Shown piece by piece: positions 8,303 to 17,710 of a stretch of 64,000 nucleotides of DNA; the stretch's first letter is position 1, and every line of letters begins with the position of its first letter. The stretch covers positions 106,054 to 170,053 of the forward strand of contig WGME01000008.1 in NCBI GenBank assembly GCA_016125225.1, in the 5' to 3' direction. The DNA comes from a bacterium. GTDB lineage: Bacteria > Planctomycetota > Planctomycetia > Planctomycetales > Planctomycetaceae. A model generated the notes under the pieces. That model was not told where the DNA came from. It saw nothing but the letters and a program-made list of their open reading frames with translations, and did no database searches. The translations under genes and the position numbers were made by a program.

Positions 8303-9007
8303 TCACCGCCGACCAGCGGTCGTGCTCAAAAGCGGCCGCAACCGCTCATCCCAGAGGGCATAACCCTCCATAGTCATGTGCAGTTGATCGGGCTTGAAGA
8401 GTTCAGGCCGGGGCAAACCATCGGCCCCGAGCATGGCGTCCCAGATATCGATCGAGGCTTCCAGCGGCTGATCTTTCTGCGAAACGAGTACCAGCGCATT
8501 CGCCTGCTGTGCTACCTCTCGCAGAGCCCACCGCTTGCCACTCGGCTTGATCGGAACCCAGACGATTTTCGTCTCGGGCAGTTTCTTGTGCACCCGCGTG
8601 ACGAATTCGCGGTAGTCGGCGGCGATCTGCTCGGCGGTACGCCCCCGCCCCATATCGTTGTCGCCGCAGTAAACCACTATCACGTCCGGAGTGTGCTTCG
8701 CCAGAATGCGGTCGGCATAATGCAGCACATCGGGCCAGGTCGAACCGCCGAAGCCACGATTCACGCAGGGCACACCGGGAAACGATTGCGGCAAGTCCCA
8801 CATGCGTATGCTCGAACTGCCGATGAAAAGGTTTCCGCCCGGCTGCGGTGGCGATTTTTCATCGGCCGCTTCGAACTTAGCAATCTCCGCCGCAAAGCGT
8901 TCCGGTCCGGCGGCCGGCGGTTGAGCGGCGATGTCACTGGCCGACAGCAGCAGCCATAAACATCCCCCAGCCAGAATTTTCGACAACGGTCGGCAGAAGG
9001 CACGCAT
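8303..9007 (-). CDS. SGNH/GDSL-family hydrolase
   Basis: 234 residues from the ATG at 9007, with a signal peptide (CRPLSKILAGGCLWLLL). SGNH blocks are recognisable: block I FIGSSSIRMW (catalytic Ser, with Ser replacing the usual Asp of GDS), block II NRGFGGS (oxyanion Gly), block III YCGDNDM (Asn), and block V DQLHMTMEGY with the Asp-x-x-His pair. It probably acts as an exported esterase or acetylhydrolase on carbohydrate or lipid; the substrate cannot be told. It is co-oriented with the EF-hand gene 120 bp downstream and may be transcribed with it. Confidence 0.85.
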   Translation of the reverse strand: MRAFCRPLSKILAGGCLWLLLSASDIAAQPPAAGPERFAAEIAKFEAADEKSPPQPGGNLFIGSSSIRMWDLPQSFPGVPCVNRGFGGSTWPDVLHYADRILAKHTPDVIVVYCGDNDMGRGRTAEQIAADYREFVTRVHKKLPETKIVWVPIKPSGKRWALREVAQQANALVLVSQKDQPLEASIDIWDAMLGADGLPRPELFKPDQLHMTMEGYALWDERLRPLLSTTAGRR

Positions 9008-9186
9008 CAGAGATTCCCATTTCGAAGTGGATGTGACGGTGCAATATCTTACCAAATCGCCATTTAAGTCACGAGCGGAGTGCCCTTGGGTGCAGGAAAT
9101 GAAAAACTTCGATTCCAGCACCCTTTCCTTCTCCGCCGCAGCCGATATACTCTCCGTACCGGTCGGTCAGCCGATCAGGTTCTTGT

Positions 9187-9263
<77 letters not shown>

Positions 9264-9273
9264 AATTCGTGAG

Positions 9274-9298
9274 AACCCCTGTTTTTACAGGGGTTTTT
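9274..9298 (+). terminator. Terminator of the initiator tRNA
   Basis: Stem aacccctg / caggggtt with a 6-base loop, directly followed by further T residues. Confidence 0.85.
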
Positions 9299-9452
9299 GC
9301 GTTTCCGGTCTCAGTATGTGACCCATCCCCGTTAAATCTGACACCCCGAGTTTTGAAATCATTACCGCGATTGGGTGGCCCGGATCTCCACGCGATGCAT
9401 TCCCAGCACTGGGCCGACAGTTACATCCCAGTCAGAATCGGTCTCGAAGTCA

Positions 9453-10268
9453 TCACTTCACTCGTCCCATGACAAATTCGAAGGCTTCAACCGCATCGGC
9501 GTAAGTCGTGGAATGGCCGCCTTCGGGACGGTCAATTAACAGAACGGGACGATCCAGTTTTTTGAGCACGGCCGCCAGACGCTGCACGCTTTGCGGCGGA
9601 ACGACGGCGTCATTTCCTCCAACAGTCATCGCCACCGGCATGGTGAACCGTTCCGGCCAATACTCAGCGCTGCGCTTCTTGTATTCTCCAGCAAGGTCGG
9701 CTTTCGCCCCGCCGAAGGAGGCCGAGATGGCATCCTGAAATCGCTCATACTCCAGATGATTCGCTGTTCCGTTCATGGACACAACGCCATCGGTCAGCTC
9801 CGGGTGCAAGGCCGCAAATGTCAAAGCGGATGATCCACCCATGGAAGCGCCGGAAATAATGATCTTTCGCACTGGGTAGCGCCGCTTGAGATCTTGGATC
9901 ACCTGGACCAGATCGGCCTCGGCGGCTGGCCCCATCCAGGATGTTTTCGCCCGGTAGTCGGGAGAAACGTACAGCATGCGATACTTCTTCGCGGTGTCCC
10001 GTGCCGCTTTCGCTTCCGCGAAATCGCCTTTGGCAAACTGCCAACGATCGCTGCCATGCCCATGCAGAGCGATGAGGAGATCGACGTGATCGGCAGGCTG
10101 ATCCTCGGGAAGCAGCAAGACGTATCGCTGCTCGGTTTGATCGATTTCTGCCGTGAAGGCGACGTCTTGCAGCTCGCCACCAATTGCCGCCACTGCGCGT
10201 GTAGCAATCATGCTGAGCGATGCAGCGATCACCAGAAACAATGCACGGCTTCGGTTCCACGATTTCAT
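9453..10268 (-). CDS. Secreted alpha/beta hydrolase (esterase/depolymerase-like)
   Basis: 271 residues from the ATG at 10268, which opens a signal peptide (SRALFLVIAASLSMIATRAVAA); the ATG at 10280 is the alternative. The alpha/beta-hydrolase core is clear: oxyanion region ALHGHGSD, nucleophile elbow SGASMGGSSAL (G-x-S-x-G), acidic residue in GGNDAVVPP, and a late histidine in EGGHSTTYADA. The layout resembles feruloyl esterase/PHB-depolymerase-type and dienelactone-hydrolase-like families. The substrate is unknown. It is flanked by the tRNA terminator on one side and a mobile-element scrap on the other. Confidence 0.85.
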   Translation of the reverse strand: MKSWNRSRALFLVIAASLSMIATRAVAAIGGELQDVAFTAEIDQTEQRYVLLLPEDQPADHVDLLIALHGHGSDRWQFAKGDFAEAKAARDTAKKYRMLYVSPDYRAKTSWMGPAAEADLVQVIQDLKRRYPVRKIIISGASMGGSSALTFAALHPELTDGVVSMNGTANHLEYERFQDAISASFGGAKADLAGEYKKRSAEYWPERFTMPVAMTVGGNDAVVPPQSVQRLAAVLKKLDRPVLLIDRPEGGHSTTYADAVEAFEFVMGRVK

Positions 10269-10696
10269 AGACGATTCCATCTCCCGCAGGATGTAACGAA
10301 TGTGCAACTCCAATCAGAATAAAGTAGTCACGACAATACCCCAATGGCCAAGATTTTCCACCTTCTGCCGCGCTGATCGCTTCCGGAACCGATCGCTAAC
10401 TGGCGAAGTATGTCCAGTTCCTGAAGGAAGAGAACAAGATCCTTCGCAGCCCGGCAGTGTGGCTGGGGTCGCAGCCCCCAGTAAATCTGACAAGATGCCC
10501 GGGGGCAGATAGTCTGTCACATGGAATTGACAGGCTGAAAACAATCCGTGAGACCATCTGACCCCGGCCACCCCGCCGCGCAAGAAATGTTCGGTCAATT
10601 CGCGCAGTAAAATTCGACGCATCCCGCTGAGCCTGTTGGGATTGACGGGCGAAATCCGCCGGGTATTCTCAACGCAGTTCGTTCTGATAATCACAA
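10269..10696. other. Intergenic region with a transposase remnant
   Basis: About 430 bp without an intact gene. It contains the transposase-like scrap at 10403-10450 and ends at a GTTAGGC box that begins the cassette region. Confidence 0.5.
10403..10450 (+). pseudogene. Transposase/integrase-core remnant
   Basis: One frame reads AKYVQFLKEENKILRS, the leucine/glutamate-rich linker typical of integrase-core (IS3/IS481-like) transposases ahead of the DDE domain. The frame breaks on both sides and nothing else of the element is recognisable. It marks an old insertion next to the cassette region. Confidence 0.45.
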
Positions 10697-10703
10697 GTTA
10701 GGC
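10697..10703 (+). other. attC-type R' core box ahead of a gene cassette
   Basis: GTTAGGC matches the integron recombination core GTTRRRY exactly and lies four bases before the ATG of the next gene, where a cassette junction is expected. A left half (RYYYAAC) was not found upstream, so only the right half of this site remains. Confidence 0.45.
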
Positions 10704-10707
10704 GACT

Positions 10708-11049
10708 ATGAATGCGCACTCAGAAAATGAGAGTTGGGTTGTGAGGAGAGGCGGACAGGTCGTCGAGAAGAAGGCGCAGGTTGGTGTGGCTGGATTGAGC
10801 GACTGGGAGCGGTTGGTCTATTGTCTCTGGGTTGCCGATTACATGATGCGCAACGCCGGTGACTTTGCTAACGCTGTGGACATGTATCCGACCTTTCAGA
10901 GCGACGCCCGACAGTTTGCGCAGCGTCTTGGCCTCACTGCGACGTCCGAGGCTTTTTCACTTTCGCAGCGGAAGCTCCAGAAGGAGTATTTCGACCGCTT
11001 CCAGCAGATTTGCGATGAGATCAAGAGTATTGACCCAGCAGTCGCCTAA
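10708..11049 (+). CDS. Cassette-borne hypothetical protein
   Basis: 113 residues, soluble and mixed charge, no signal peptide. The middle is Trp/Tyr-rich (DWERLVYCLWVADYMMRNAGD) and the C-terminus is a charged helix (KLQKEYFDRFQQICDEI). It has some resemblance to DUF4375/DMP19-like proteins but I do not place it firmly. There is no ribosome binding site; the ATG lies four bases after a GTTAGGC box and the TAA stop is part of a GCCTAAC box, exactly as in integron gene cassettes. The function is unknown. Confidence 0.7.
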   Translation: MNAHSENESWVVRRGGQVVEKKAQVGVAGLSDWERLVYCLWVADYMMRNAGDFANAVDMYPTFQSDARQFAQRLGLTATSEAFSLSQRKLQKEYFDRFQQICDEIKSIDPAVA

Positions 11050-11165
11050 CCATGCGCTCCAGCGAACGGCCTCTGCGCCGTCCGTTCGAGCGTCGCGGGA
11101 GTTCGCGAGCGCACCGTGCGCTCCACCCGCGCGCCGAGGCCGTCGCTGAGCTTAGGGCGTTAGGG
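11044..11165 (+). repeat. attC-like recombination site (integron cassette)
   Basis: 122 nt bounded by GCCTAAC (11044-11050, fits RYYYAAC) and GTTAGGG (11159-11165, one base off GTTRRRY). Inside, GCTCCAGCGAACGGCCTC (starting 11056) pairs with GAGGCCGTCGCTGAGC (ending 11151), leaving one C and one A extrahelical on one strand. Extrahelical bases in an imperfect palindrome are the defining feature of attC. The GC-rich centre folds further. No integrase gene is in the window. Confidence 0.65.
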
Positions 11166-11183
11166 ACGTTCGCAGAACACCGC

Positions 11184-11575
11184 ATGTCAGCCATCCCAAC
11201 AAAACATTATGGAGCGGCGGCGGTCGGAAGCACCTGTTGTTTCGATATCGAGGTTGATGAGGCACTCGATGATCCCAACGACTTGCAGATGAGCATCGCC
11301 GCACGCAGTTGGTCATTCCGCTTCCGTTTGTCCGCACGGGCCGAAGTGTCACGGATGCTATTTTTCTTCGTGAGCACACCGGCTGTCTTGTGTTCTCCGA
11401 AATTGTCGTCGGCTCGCTTCATGGTGCATCCGTGTTGCTCGTGAAGGACGGGGAGTTTGCCAACAGGTTTTGGCTTCGAGCGCGTGGAGAGGATTCCATG
11501 GTTGAGTTCGTGCTCGCAGCCGATGACCTCACCCAGTTTACTGATGCAGTTGCTCAGACCGTTCAGGCTCTATGA
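11184..11575 (+). pseudogene. Frameshifted second cassette gene, unknown function
   Basis: Two overlapping frames make one protein of about 130 residues. The first reads MSAIPTKHYG ... SIAARSWSF (11184-11318). The second continues PLPFVRTGRS ... FTDAVAQTVQAL from 11318 to 11575. Adding a single C to the ttccg at 11316-11320 restores one frame, so this is a one-base deletion or a sequencing error. It starts 18 bases after the attC-like site and lacks an evident attC at its own 3' end. The family is not recognised. Confidence 0.55.
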
Positions 11576-11714
11576 CCACCCGGCGTCAACTGCTGAGCAG
11601 CGATCCATCGCTGACACGCGAATTCCCGCCGAGGGCTGGACAGCGGTGCGCTTATCGGGAATGATCAACGGTTCCTGATGCACCTCTGCTGCTGTTCCTC
11701 TCGTTGAGTCTGCC

Positions 11715-13790
11715 ATGAGACCGACCTTGGCGCTTTTGATCGGGTTCTGGCTGTTGCCGTCTTCTGTGTTCGCGGTGGATTACGAACACGACGTGCGGAC
11801 CCTGCTTAAGGAGCGTTGTATCTCTTGTCATGGCGCGGTCAAGCAGGAGGCCGACCTGCGGCTCGATGCGGGGGCCCTGATCCTGAAAGGGGGCGGGCAA
11901 CCGGTGGTGATGCCCGGCAACAGTGGCGACAGCCTGCTGATTCAACGTGTCCTCGCTGAAGATGAATCGGAGCGGATGCCTCCGGAAGGAGCACGGCTCT
12001 CGCCCGATCAAATCGCGGTACTGCGTGCCTGGATCGATCGCGGTGCCATCTACCCGACCGACGAAATCATTCCACCACGTCCGGCCGATCATTGGTCATT
12101 CCAACCCATTCAGCGACCTGATGTGCCTGCGGCGATGCAGTCCAGTTGGGTACGTAACGAAATCGATGCCTTCGTGCTGGCCGATCTGGAACGGCGGAAT
12201 CTCGCCCCGGAACCGGCGGCATCGCCGACGGCGTTACTGCGGCGGGTCACGCTCGATCTGATCGGCTTGCCTCCGACTTTGGCGGAACAACAGGCCTTCA
12301 GCGAACAGCCCGATTTGACGGCGGTCATCGAGTCTCTGCTACAGCGGCCGGAGTATGGCGAACGCTGGGGACGCCACTGGCTCGATGTGGTGCGTTATGC
12401 CGACAGCAATGGCTACGAACGCGATGCCGAGAAGCCGTTTGTCTGGCGGTATCGCGATTATGTGATCGAATCCTTGAACCAGGACAAGCCGTTTGACCGG
12501 TTCATCATGGAGCAGTTGGCGGGCGATGAGTTGCCCGATCGCACGTTGGAATCGCGGATTGCCACGGGGTTCCTGCGGTTGGGACATTGGGATGATGAAC
12601 CCGCCGATCCGCAGGCCGATCGTTATGACCAGCTAGATGACATCGTCAGCACGACAGGGCAGGCGTTTCTTGGTCTCACGATTGGATGTGCCCGCTGTCA
12701 CGATCACAAGTTTGAACCGCTATCGGCCCGTGACTATTACAGTCTGGTGGCGGTCTTCAATCCGCTGGAACGCCCACAGGCCGGCCGCACCGAGAAGACC
12801 GTGATGGTTGACGACGTGGAGATTTATGCGTGGCGAGAGCCAGACGCCATCGCACCGGAAACGTATCTGTTGAAACGTGGTTCGCCGACCAACCCGGGTG
12901 AACGTGTGACACCGGCGGTCCCGGCGATTCTGGTCGCACATCAACCCGCGTTTGCTGAACCCGACGAACAAACGTCTCAGCGTCGTTTGAGTTTGGCCCG
13001 CTGGATCGCCAGTGCGGAGAATCCGCTGACAGCACGGGTTCTGGTGAATCGCGTCTGGCAGCAGCATTTCGGGCAGGGCTTAGTCACCACGGCCAATGAT
13101 TTCGGCCTCATGGGTTCCGTCCCCAGTCATCCGGAGTTGCTCGATTGGCTGGCCCACTGGTTCATGCACGATGCGGGCTGGTCGCTGAAAAAACTTCATC
13201 GCCTGATCCTCACCAGTCAGACCTGGCAACAGGCGAAGACACCGAATTCGCTGGTGCGTTATCGTCGGTTGGAAGTCGAAGCCATTCGCGATTCCATGCT
13301 CGCCGTCAGTGGCCAGTTGAACCCGCAGCGTTCGGGACCGGCCTTCAAACCACCAATTCCAGCCGCTGCCTTGGAAGCCAACAGCGACAAAGAGAAAGTC
13401 TGGCAGGCCTCGCCGGAACCCGAGGCGTCGCGTCGTAGTGTCTATGCTTTCATCAAGCGGGGATTGGTGGTCCCTCTTTTTGAATCGCTCGATCTCGCCG
13501 ATACTGTCAGCAGTTGTCCGCAACGGCAGGTCACCACCGTGGCACCGCAAGCTCTCACGCTGTTCAACGGTGAGTTCTCTATCCAGCAGGCGACCCACTT
13601 TGCTGAGCGTTTGCGCCGGGAAGCAGGAGATGATCCTATCGCACAAATCCAACGGGCCTGGCAACTGGCACTCTGCCGTGAACCCAGTTCCGCCGAGCAG
13701 GAACTGATGCAGCAGTTCTTGCGGGAAGAGTCGCTGGAGCAAATGTGTCGCGTGGTCTTGAATCTGAATGAGTTCGTCTACCCGGAGTGA
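11715..13790 (+). CDS. PSCyt1-DUF1549-DUF1553 protein (planctomycete cytochrome)
   Basis: 691 residues with a signal peptide (1-20). In order: a planctomycete cytochrome-c domain with haem motif CISCH (about 36-40), DUF1549/PSCyt2 (about 150-330; RRVTLDLIGLPPT, a second haem motif CARCH near 316-320) and DUF1553/PSD1 (about 420-690; ARVLVNRVWQQHFG, RRSVYAFIKR). It is probably a periplasmic haem protein. These multi-domain proteins are amplified in planctomycetes and are thought to act in degradation of complex substrates, but the reaction is not established. The stop is followed two bases later by the DUF1501 start, so the two form a translationally linked pair. Confidence 0.93.
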   Translation: MRPTLALLIGFWLLPSSVFAVDYEHDVRTLLKERCISCHGAVKQEADLRLDAGALILKGGGQPVVMPGNSGDSLLIQRVLAEDESERMPPEGARLSPDQIAVLRAWIDRGAIYPTDEIIPPRPADHWSFQPIQRPDVPAAMQSSWVRNEIDAFVLADLERRNLAPEPAASPTALLRRVTLDLIGLPPTLAEQQAFSEQPDLTAVIESLLQRPEYGERWGRHWLDVVRYADSNGYERDAEKPFVWRYRDYVIESLNQDKPFDRFIMEQLAGDELPDRTLESRIATGFLRLGHWDDEPADPQADRYDQLDDIVSTTGQAFLGLTIGCARCHDHKFEPLSARDYYSLVAVFNPLERPQAGRTEKTVMVDDVEIYAWREPDAIAPETYLLKRGSPTNPGERVTPAVPAILVAHQPAFAEPDEQTSQRRLSLARWIASAENPLTARVLVNRVWQQHFGQGLVTTANDFGLMGSVPSHPELLDWLAHWFMHDAGWSLKKLHRLILTSQTWQQAKTPNSLVRYRRLEVEAIRDSMLAVSGQLNPQRSGPAFKPPIPAAALEANSDKEKVWQASPEPEASRRSVYAFIKRGLVVPLFESLDLADTVSSCPQRQVTTVAPQALTLFNGEFSIQQATHFAERLRREAGDDPIAQIQRAWQLALCREPSSAEQELMQQFLREESLEQMCRVVLNLNEFVYPE

Positions 13791-13792
13791 TC

Positions 13793-15226
13793 ATGTCGCG
13801 CTTCATTCCCAACCGTACGCCATGTGGATTGACCCGCCGCGAATCCCTCTGGCAGGTCGGCGGTGGCTTCGCCGGTCTGGCACTGACCGATCTGCTGGCA
13901 TCGACGGGGCAGGCTCACTCTCCGACGGCCGAGCGACCCGCCCATTTTCCCGCTAAAGCAAAGCATTGCGTCTTCCTGTTCATGAATGGCGGCCCCAGTC
14001 AGGTTGATACGTTTGACCCCAAGCCCGCCTTGAAGAAGTATCACGGACAACCTTACAGCGGCGATGCCAAAGTGGGCTCGAATGGCCGTCCTATCGGTCA
14101 CCTGATGCAATCTCCGTTTGAATTTCGGCGGCATGGAGAAAGTGGTCTGGAAATCAGCAGTCTGTTTCCGCACCTCTCGCGGTTTTCCGATGAATTGTGC
14201 GTCATTCGCTCGATGCATGCCGATACCGCCGCCCATGCGTCGGGTTGCCTGCAAATGAATACCGGGAGCATTTTCATTGGCAAGCCGAGTCTCGGTTCAT
14301 GGCTGAGTTATGGACTGGGGACGCAGAATCAGGATCTTCCCAGCTTCGTCGTGATGACTGATCCACGCGGCGGCCCCATCGGCAGTGCTTCCAACTGGTC
14401 GGCCGGTTATATGCCCGCCGCCTATCAAGGCACACTCTTTCGGAATGGGGGTTCGCCACTGCTTGATCTGGCCACACCGGCCGGAACCACAGACCGCACT
14501 CAACGGCGTAGTCTCGATCTACTGAATGCCTTGAACGAAGCACACCGGCAGCAGCATCCGGACGAATCAGAACTGCTCGCCCGCATCGAATCGTACGAAC
14601 TCGCCTATCGCATGCAGACCGAAGCACTCGATGTGGTGGAGCTCGATCGTGAAGACGCGGCGACTCAGGACTTGTATGGACTCAATAATCCCGTCACCGC
14701 CGATTTTGGCCGTAAGTGCCTGATCACGCGGCGGCTGATCGAAAAGGGCGTGCGGTTCATTCAACTCTACTCCGGCGGCGGGCATCTGGAAGAAACGTGG
14801 GACGGCCATTCCGACTGCATCACCAATCATAAAACCCATGCCGCGGAAACGGATCGCCCCATTGCGGCCCTCATCGCCGATTTGAAACGCTCTGGCTTAT
14901 GGGACGAAACGCTTCTGGTGTGGGGGGGCGAATTTGGACGCACGCCAACCAGTGAAGGTGTCGATAAGCTGGGACGTGACCATGATTGGCACGGCTTTTC
15001 AATGTGGCTGGCGGGTGCGGGGGTCAACGGGGGACAAGCCATCGGTGCGACCGATGAATTGGGCTTCACCGCCGTCGAAGACCGCTGCCATGTCAGCGAC
15101 CTGCATGCCACGATTTTACATCTGATGGGCATCGATCATACCCGCCTCAGTTACCTGCATCAGGGATTAAACCAGCGCCTCACTGGCGTGGAGGAACGGC
15201 ACATCATCACGAAGGCGCTGGCTTGA
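13793..15226 (+). CDS. Tat-exported DUF1501 protein (sulfatase-like fold)
   Basis: 477 residues from the ATG at 13793, which has GGAG 5 bases upstream inside the preceding gene; the in-frame GTG at 13787 is less likely. The N-terminus has a twin-arginine signal (TRRESLWQVGGGFAGLAL), so it is exported folded. The body is DUF1501: FLFMNGGPSQVDTFDPKP near the N-terminus, GVRFIQLYSGGG, a WGGEFGRTP motif, and DHDWHGFSMWLAGAGVNGG. DUF1501 belongs to the alkaline phosphatase/sulfatase superfamily, and the Asp/His residues in these motifs would bind metal. It is the standard partner of the DUF1549/DUF1553 protein. Confidence 0.93.
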   Translation: MSRFIPNRTPCGLTRRESLWQVGGGFAGLALTDLLASTGQAHSPTAERPAHFPAKAKHCVFLFMNGGPSQVDTFDPKPALKKYHGQPYSGDAKVGSNGRPIGHLMQSPFEFRRHGESGLEISSLFPHLSRFSDELCVIRSMHADTAAHASGCLQMNTGSIFIGKPSLGSWLSYGLGTQNQDLPSFVVMTDPRGGPIGSASNWSAGYMPAAYQGTLFRNGGSPLLDLATPAGTTDRTQRRSLDLLNALNEAHRQQHPDESELLARIESYELAYRMQTEALDVVELDREDAATQDLYGLNNPVTADFGRKCLITRRLIEKGVRFIQLYSGGGHLEETWDGHSDCITNHKTHAAETDRPIAALIADLKRSGLWDETLLVWGGEFGRTPTSEGVDKLGRDHDWHGFSMWLAGAGVNGGQAIGATDELGFTAVEDRCHVSDLHATILHLMGIDHTRLSYLHQGLNQRLTGVEERHIITKALA

Positions 15227-15383
15227 GACTGCTGCTCAGCTTGGTGGGACTCGTGGCCTCGCCCCACCCTACTGGATCTGCCTTCAGTGCAAGCCCTTGT
15301 TCCCGGTCTTTATTCAGGAAACAATTCATCCTGACGGAATCTGCTAACTGTTGATCCACAACTGTGTCGAAAGTTGCTCGCTC

Positions 15384-16637
15384 ATGATCAGAGTCTCTGC
15401 CAAGCTCGTGTTATTGTCTCTCGGCTTCAATATCCCCTGCACGGCGGTCAAAGCGGCTGAACCGCCAGCCGTTACGATCGAAAAATCGTCTGAAATTCTG
15501 CAGATGGAGCAGATTGCGGCGGCAGCCCTCGAAACGCCGCAACTCAACCTGCATCCCTTGCCCCAGTATGGGTACGACCAGCTTGATTACGGCATGACGA
15601 TAGGTATCGAACGGACTCCCGGCGGGCGGCTCTGGGCCTGCTGGGTCGCGGGGGGAGATAGTCCCCAAGCCTTTTTTGTGTTGGCCACCAGCGATGATGA
15701 CGGCGAGCATTGGTCCGACCCGCGCATGGTCATCGATACTCATGATGACAAGTTACCCCGCGCCCGCAGCACACTCGTCGGCAATCTCTGGAGTGACCCA
15801 CAAGGCCGACTCTGGCTGATCTTTGATCAATCGATCGATATGTTCGATGGTCGCGCGGGAGTTTGGGCCACGATCTGCGAAAACACCGATGCCGAGACAC
15901 CGGCATGGTCCACTCCACGCCGCATCTGGCATGGCGTGACCCTCAATAAACCCACGGTACTGTCCGATGGATCATGGATGTTGCCGATCTCGCTCGATCA
16001 ACGGGGTGGCTTCGGTCCCTTCAAAGGTTGTTTCGCCGAACTCGATCCGTTTCGCGGCGCGAACGTGTTTGTCTCGACCGATGCCGGTGCCACCTGGGAA
16101 CGCCGTGGCATGGCGACGTTCCCTAACCCCGACTGGCATGAGCACATGATTGTTGAACGGCGGGACCATTCGCTATGGATGCTGGCCCGCACCGCCAAAG
16201 GCATCATGGAAACAACCTCAACCGATGGCGGCCGCACTTGGACTAATCCCGTTGATTCGGACATCAAGCAGCCGAATGCCCGCTTCCATATTCGACGCCT
16301 GGCTTCTGGAAAGTTGTTACTGATTAAGCATGGCGACAAGGTCGATGCCAATCATGGCCGCGTGCAACTCAGTGCGTGGCTGTCGGACGATGATGGGAAA
16401 AGCTGGCAAGGTGGTCTGGTGCTCGATGATCGCAAAGGAGTCTCTTACCCCGATGGCTTCCAGGCCCCCGATGGGCGGATCTATATCTCGTATGATCGGA
16501 ACCGCTCCACCGATGGCGAAATTCTGCTGGCAAAGTTCACGGAAGAAGACATCCTCGCCGGCAAGCTCGTGGACGACCATTCGAAGCTGCAAGGTCTAAT
16601 CAGCCGTCCGTTGGGCCTCAAGCGGGACGCCAAGTAA
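15384..16637 (+). CDS. Secreted sialidase/BNR-repeat family protein
   Basis: 417 residues from the ATG at 15384, with a signal peptide (about 1-24). It is a six-bladed-propeller type protein with at least four Asp-box motifs: SDDDGEHWSD, STDAGATWER, STDGGRTWTN and SDDDGKSWQG. A GRLWACWVAG stretch stands where exosialidases have related turns. Many planctomycete proteins of this class act on acidic sugars or are non-catalytic; the arginine triad cannot be confirmed. It ends 2 bases from the convergent Gfo/Idh/MocA gene. Confidence 0.8.
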   Translation: MIRVSAKLVLLSLGFNIPCTAVKAAEPPAVTIEKSSEILQMEQIAAAALETPQLNLHPLPQYGYDQLDYGMTIGIERTPGGRLWACWVAGGDSPQAFFVLATSDDDGEHWSDPRMVIDTHDDKLPRARSTLVGNLWSDPQGRLWLIFDQSIDMFDGRAGVWATICENTDAETPAWSTPRRIWHGVTLNKPTVLSDGSWMLPISLDQRGGFGPFKGCFAELDPFRGANVFVSTDAGATWERRGMATFPNPDWHEHMIVERRDHSLWMLARTAKGIMETTSTDGGRTWTNPVDSDIKQPNARFHIRRLASGKLLLIKHGDKVDANHGRVQLSAWLSDDDGKSWQGGLVLDDRKGVSYPDGFQAPDGRIYISYDRNRSTDGEILLAKFTEEDILAGKLVDDHSKLQGLISRPLGLKRDAK

Positions 16638-16639
16638 CT

Positions 16640-17710
16640 TTACGACTTCGCAACCGCTGACCGGGCAAAGTCGCCGATGTTGATGATCTGCTGCGTGCGG
16701 ACGGCTTCCGCCGCAGCCAGGCACAGCAGCACCGACCAGCGACCATCACGTGCCGTGCAAGCCGGCGCGGCACCGGTCTTCAGGCAATCGACCAGCATCG
16801 CGATCTGATCTTCCAGCTCAAACAGTTCCCCCGTCGGCTTCTCGATCGGCAAGGTTTCCACCTGTTGCCCGTTGAAACCCCGCAGCGTGTAGGTGGCATG
16901 CCGCGTGCGATCCAGGGCACCGCTCCAGGATGCCCATAACGCCCCCTTGGTCCCGGTCACCTTCACGGTCTGGTGATGCTCGAAGGCACACAAAGTTTGC
17001 GTGACTACGGCGTAACTGCCATTCGTGAAGTTCACGATCGCACTGAAATTGTCTTGCAGTTCCGGATGATCGGGCTGACGAGAATTCGCCGAGGCATACA
17101 CGGTCTCGGGTTCACCGACGCCATTCAGATACCAGCGGGCCAGATCAAAAAAGTGAATCGGCTCTTCGAGAATCCAATTCCCGACGCGATCAATATCATA
17201 CCGCCAGCCATCGGCCCCCAATCGATAAGGGTTCCGCGACAGCTCGACCAGGACATACAGTGGCTCACCAATATACCCCGTATCGATCAACTGCTTGACC
17301 TGCCCCCAGAGTGATGACAGCCGCAATTCATGACCGATCGCGAAGAGGCATTGCTGCTCATCGGCGATCCGAATCAGATCGTCACATTCCGCCAGCGACA
17401 CCGCCATCGGCTTTTCCAGCAGTAACGGAATCCCCGCAGACAGAACCGTGGCGGCCATTTCATGATGCCGGTTGCTGGGGACCACGATATCGACCAGATC
17501 AAGCCCGCCAGCCGTCAGCATTTCGCGATAATCGGTATAGACTCGGGCCTGCGGATAGGCCTGCTGCGCCGCTTGAGCGGATGCCTCACTGCGGGCCGCA
17601 ATTGCGACCAGTTCCGCTCCGGGGGTTTTGTGAATCGCATCGGCATGATGCTTCCCCCAGGCCCCAAATCCCATCAGCCCGCAGCGGGTTACAGTGTGTT
17701 CGATGGCCAT
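16640..17710 (-). CDS. Gfo/Idh/MocA-family NAD(P)-dependent oxidoreductase
   Basis: 356 residues from the ATG at 17710, with GAGG 6-7 bases upstream. N-terminal Rossmann fold with GLMGFGAWGKHHADAI, then the family motif LLEKPMAVSL (catalytic Lys in EKP) and an alpha/beta C-terminal domain with the GADGWRYDIDRVGNWI and EEPIHFFDLARWY region supplying the usual Asp-x-x-x-His pair. The cytoplasmic enzyme probably oxidises a sugar or inositol-type alcohol. It is transcribed divergently from the ROK regulator, with a 30-bp palindrome between them, so co-regulation is likely. Confidence 0.9.
   Translation of the reverse strand: MAIEHTVTRCGLMGFGAWGKHHADAIHKTPGAELVAIAARSEASAQAAQQAYPQARVYTDYREMLTAGGLDLVDIVVPSNRHHEMAATVLSAGIPLLLEKPMAVSLAECDDLIRIADEQQCLFAIGHELRLSSLWGQVKQLIDTGYIGEPLYVLVELSRNPYRLGADGWRYDIDRVGNWILEEPIHFFDLARWYLNGVGEPETVYASANSRQPDHPELQDNFSAIVNFTNGSYAVVTQTLCAFEHHQTVKVTGTKGALWASWSGALDRTRHATYTLRGFNGQQVETLPIEKPTGELFELEDQIAMLVDCLKTGAAPACTARDGRWSVLLCLAAAEAVRTQQIINIGDFARSAVAKS

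Noticed and set aside
10314..10694. Minus-strand frame of 126 codons next to the cassette region
   Set aside because: Overlaps a transposase scrap and lacks a start signal; the residues look like translation of intergenic DNA.
15230..15285. Possible terminator after the DUF1501 gene (ggtggg ... cccacc)
   Set aside because: Short stem, long loop and no T run; too weak to report.
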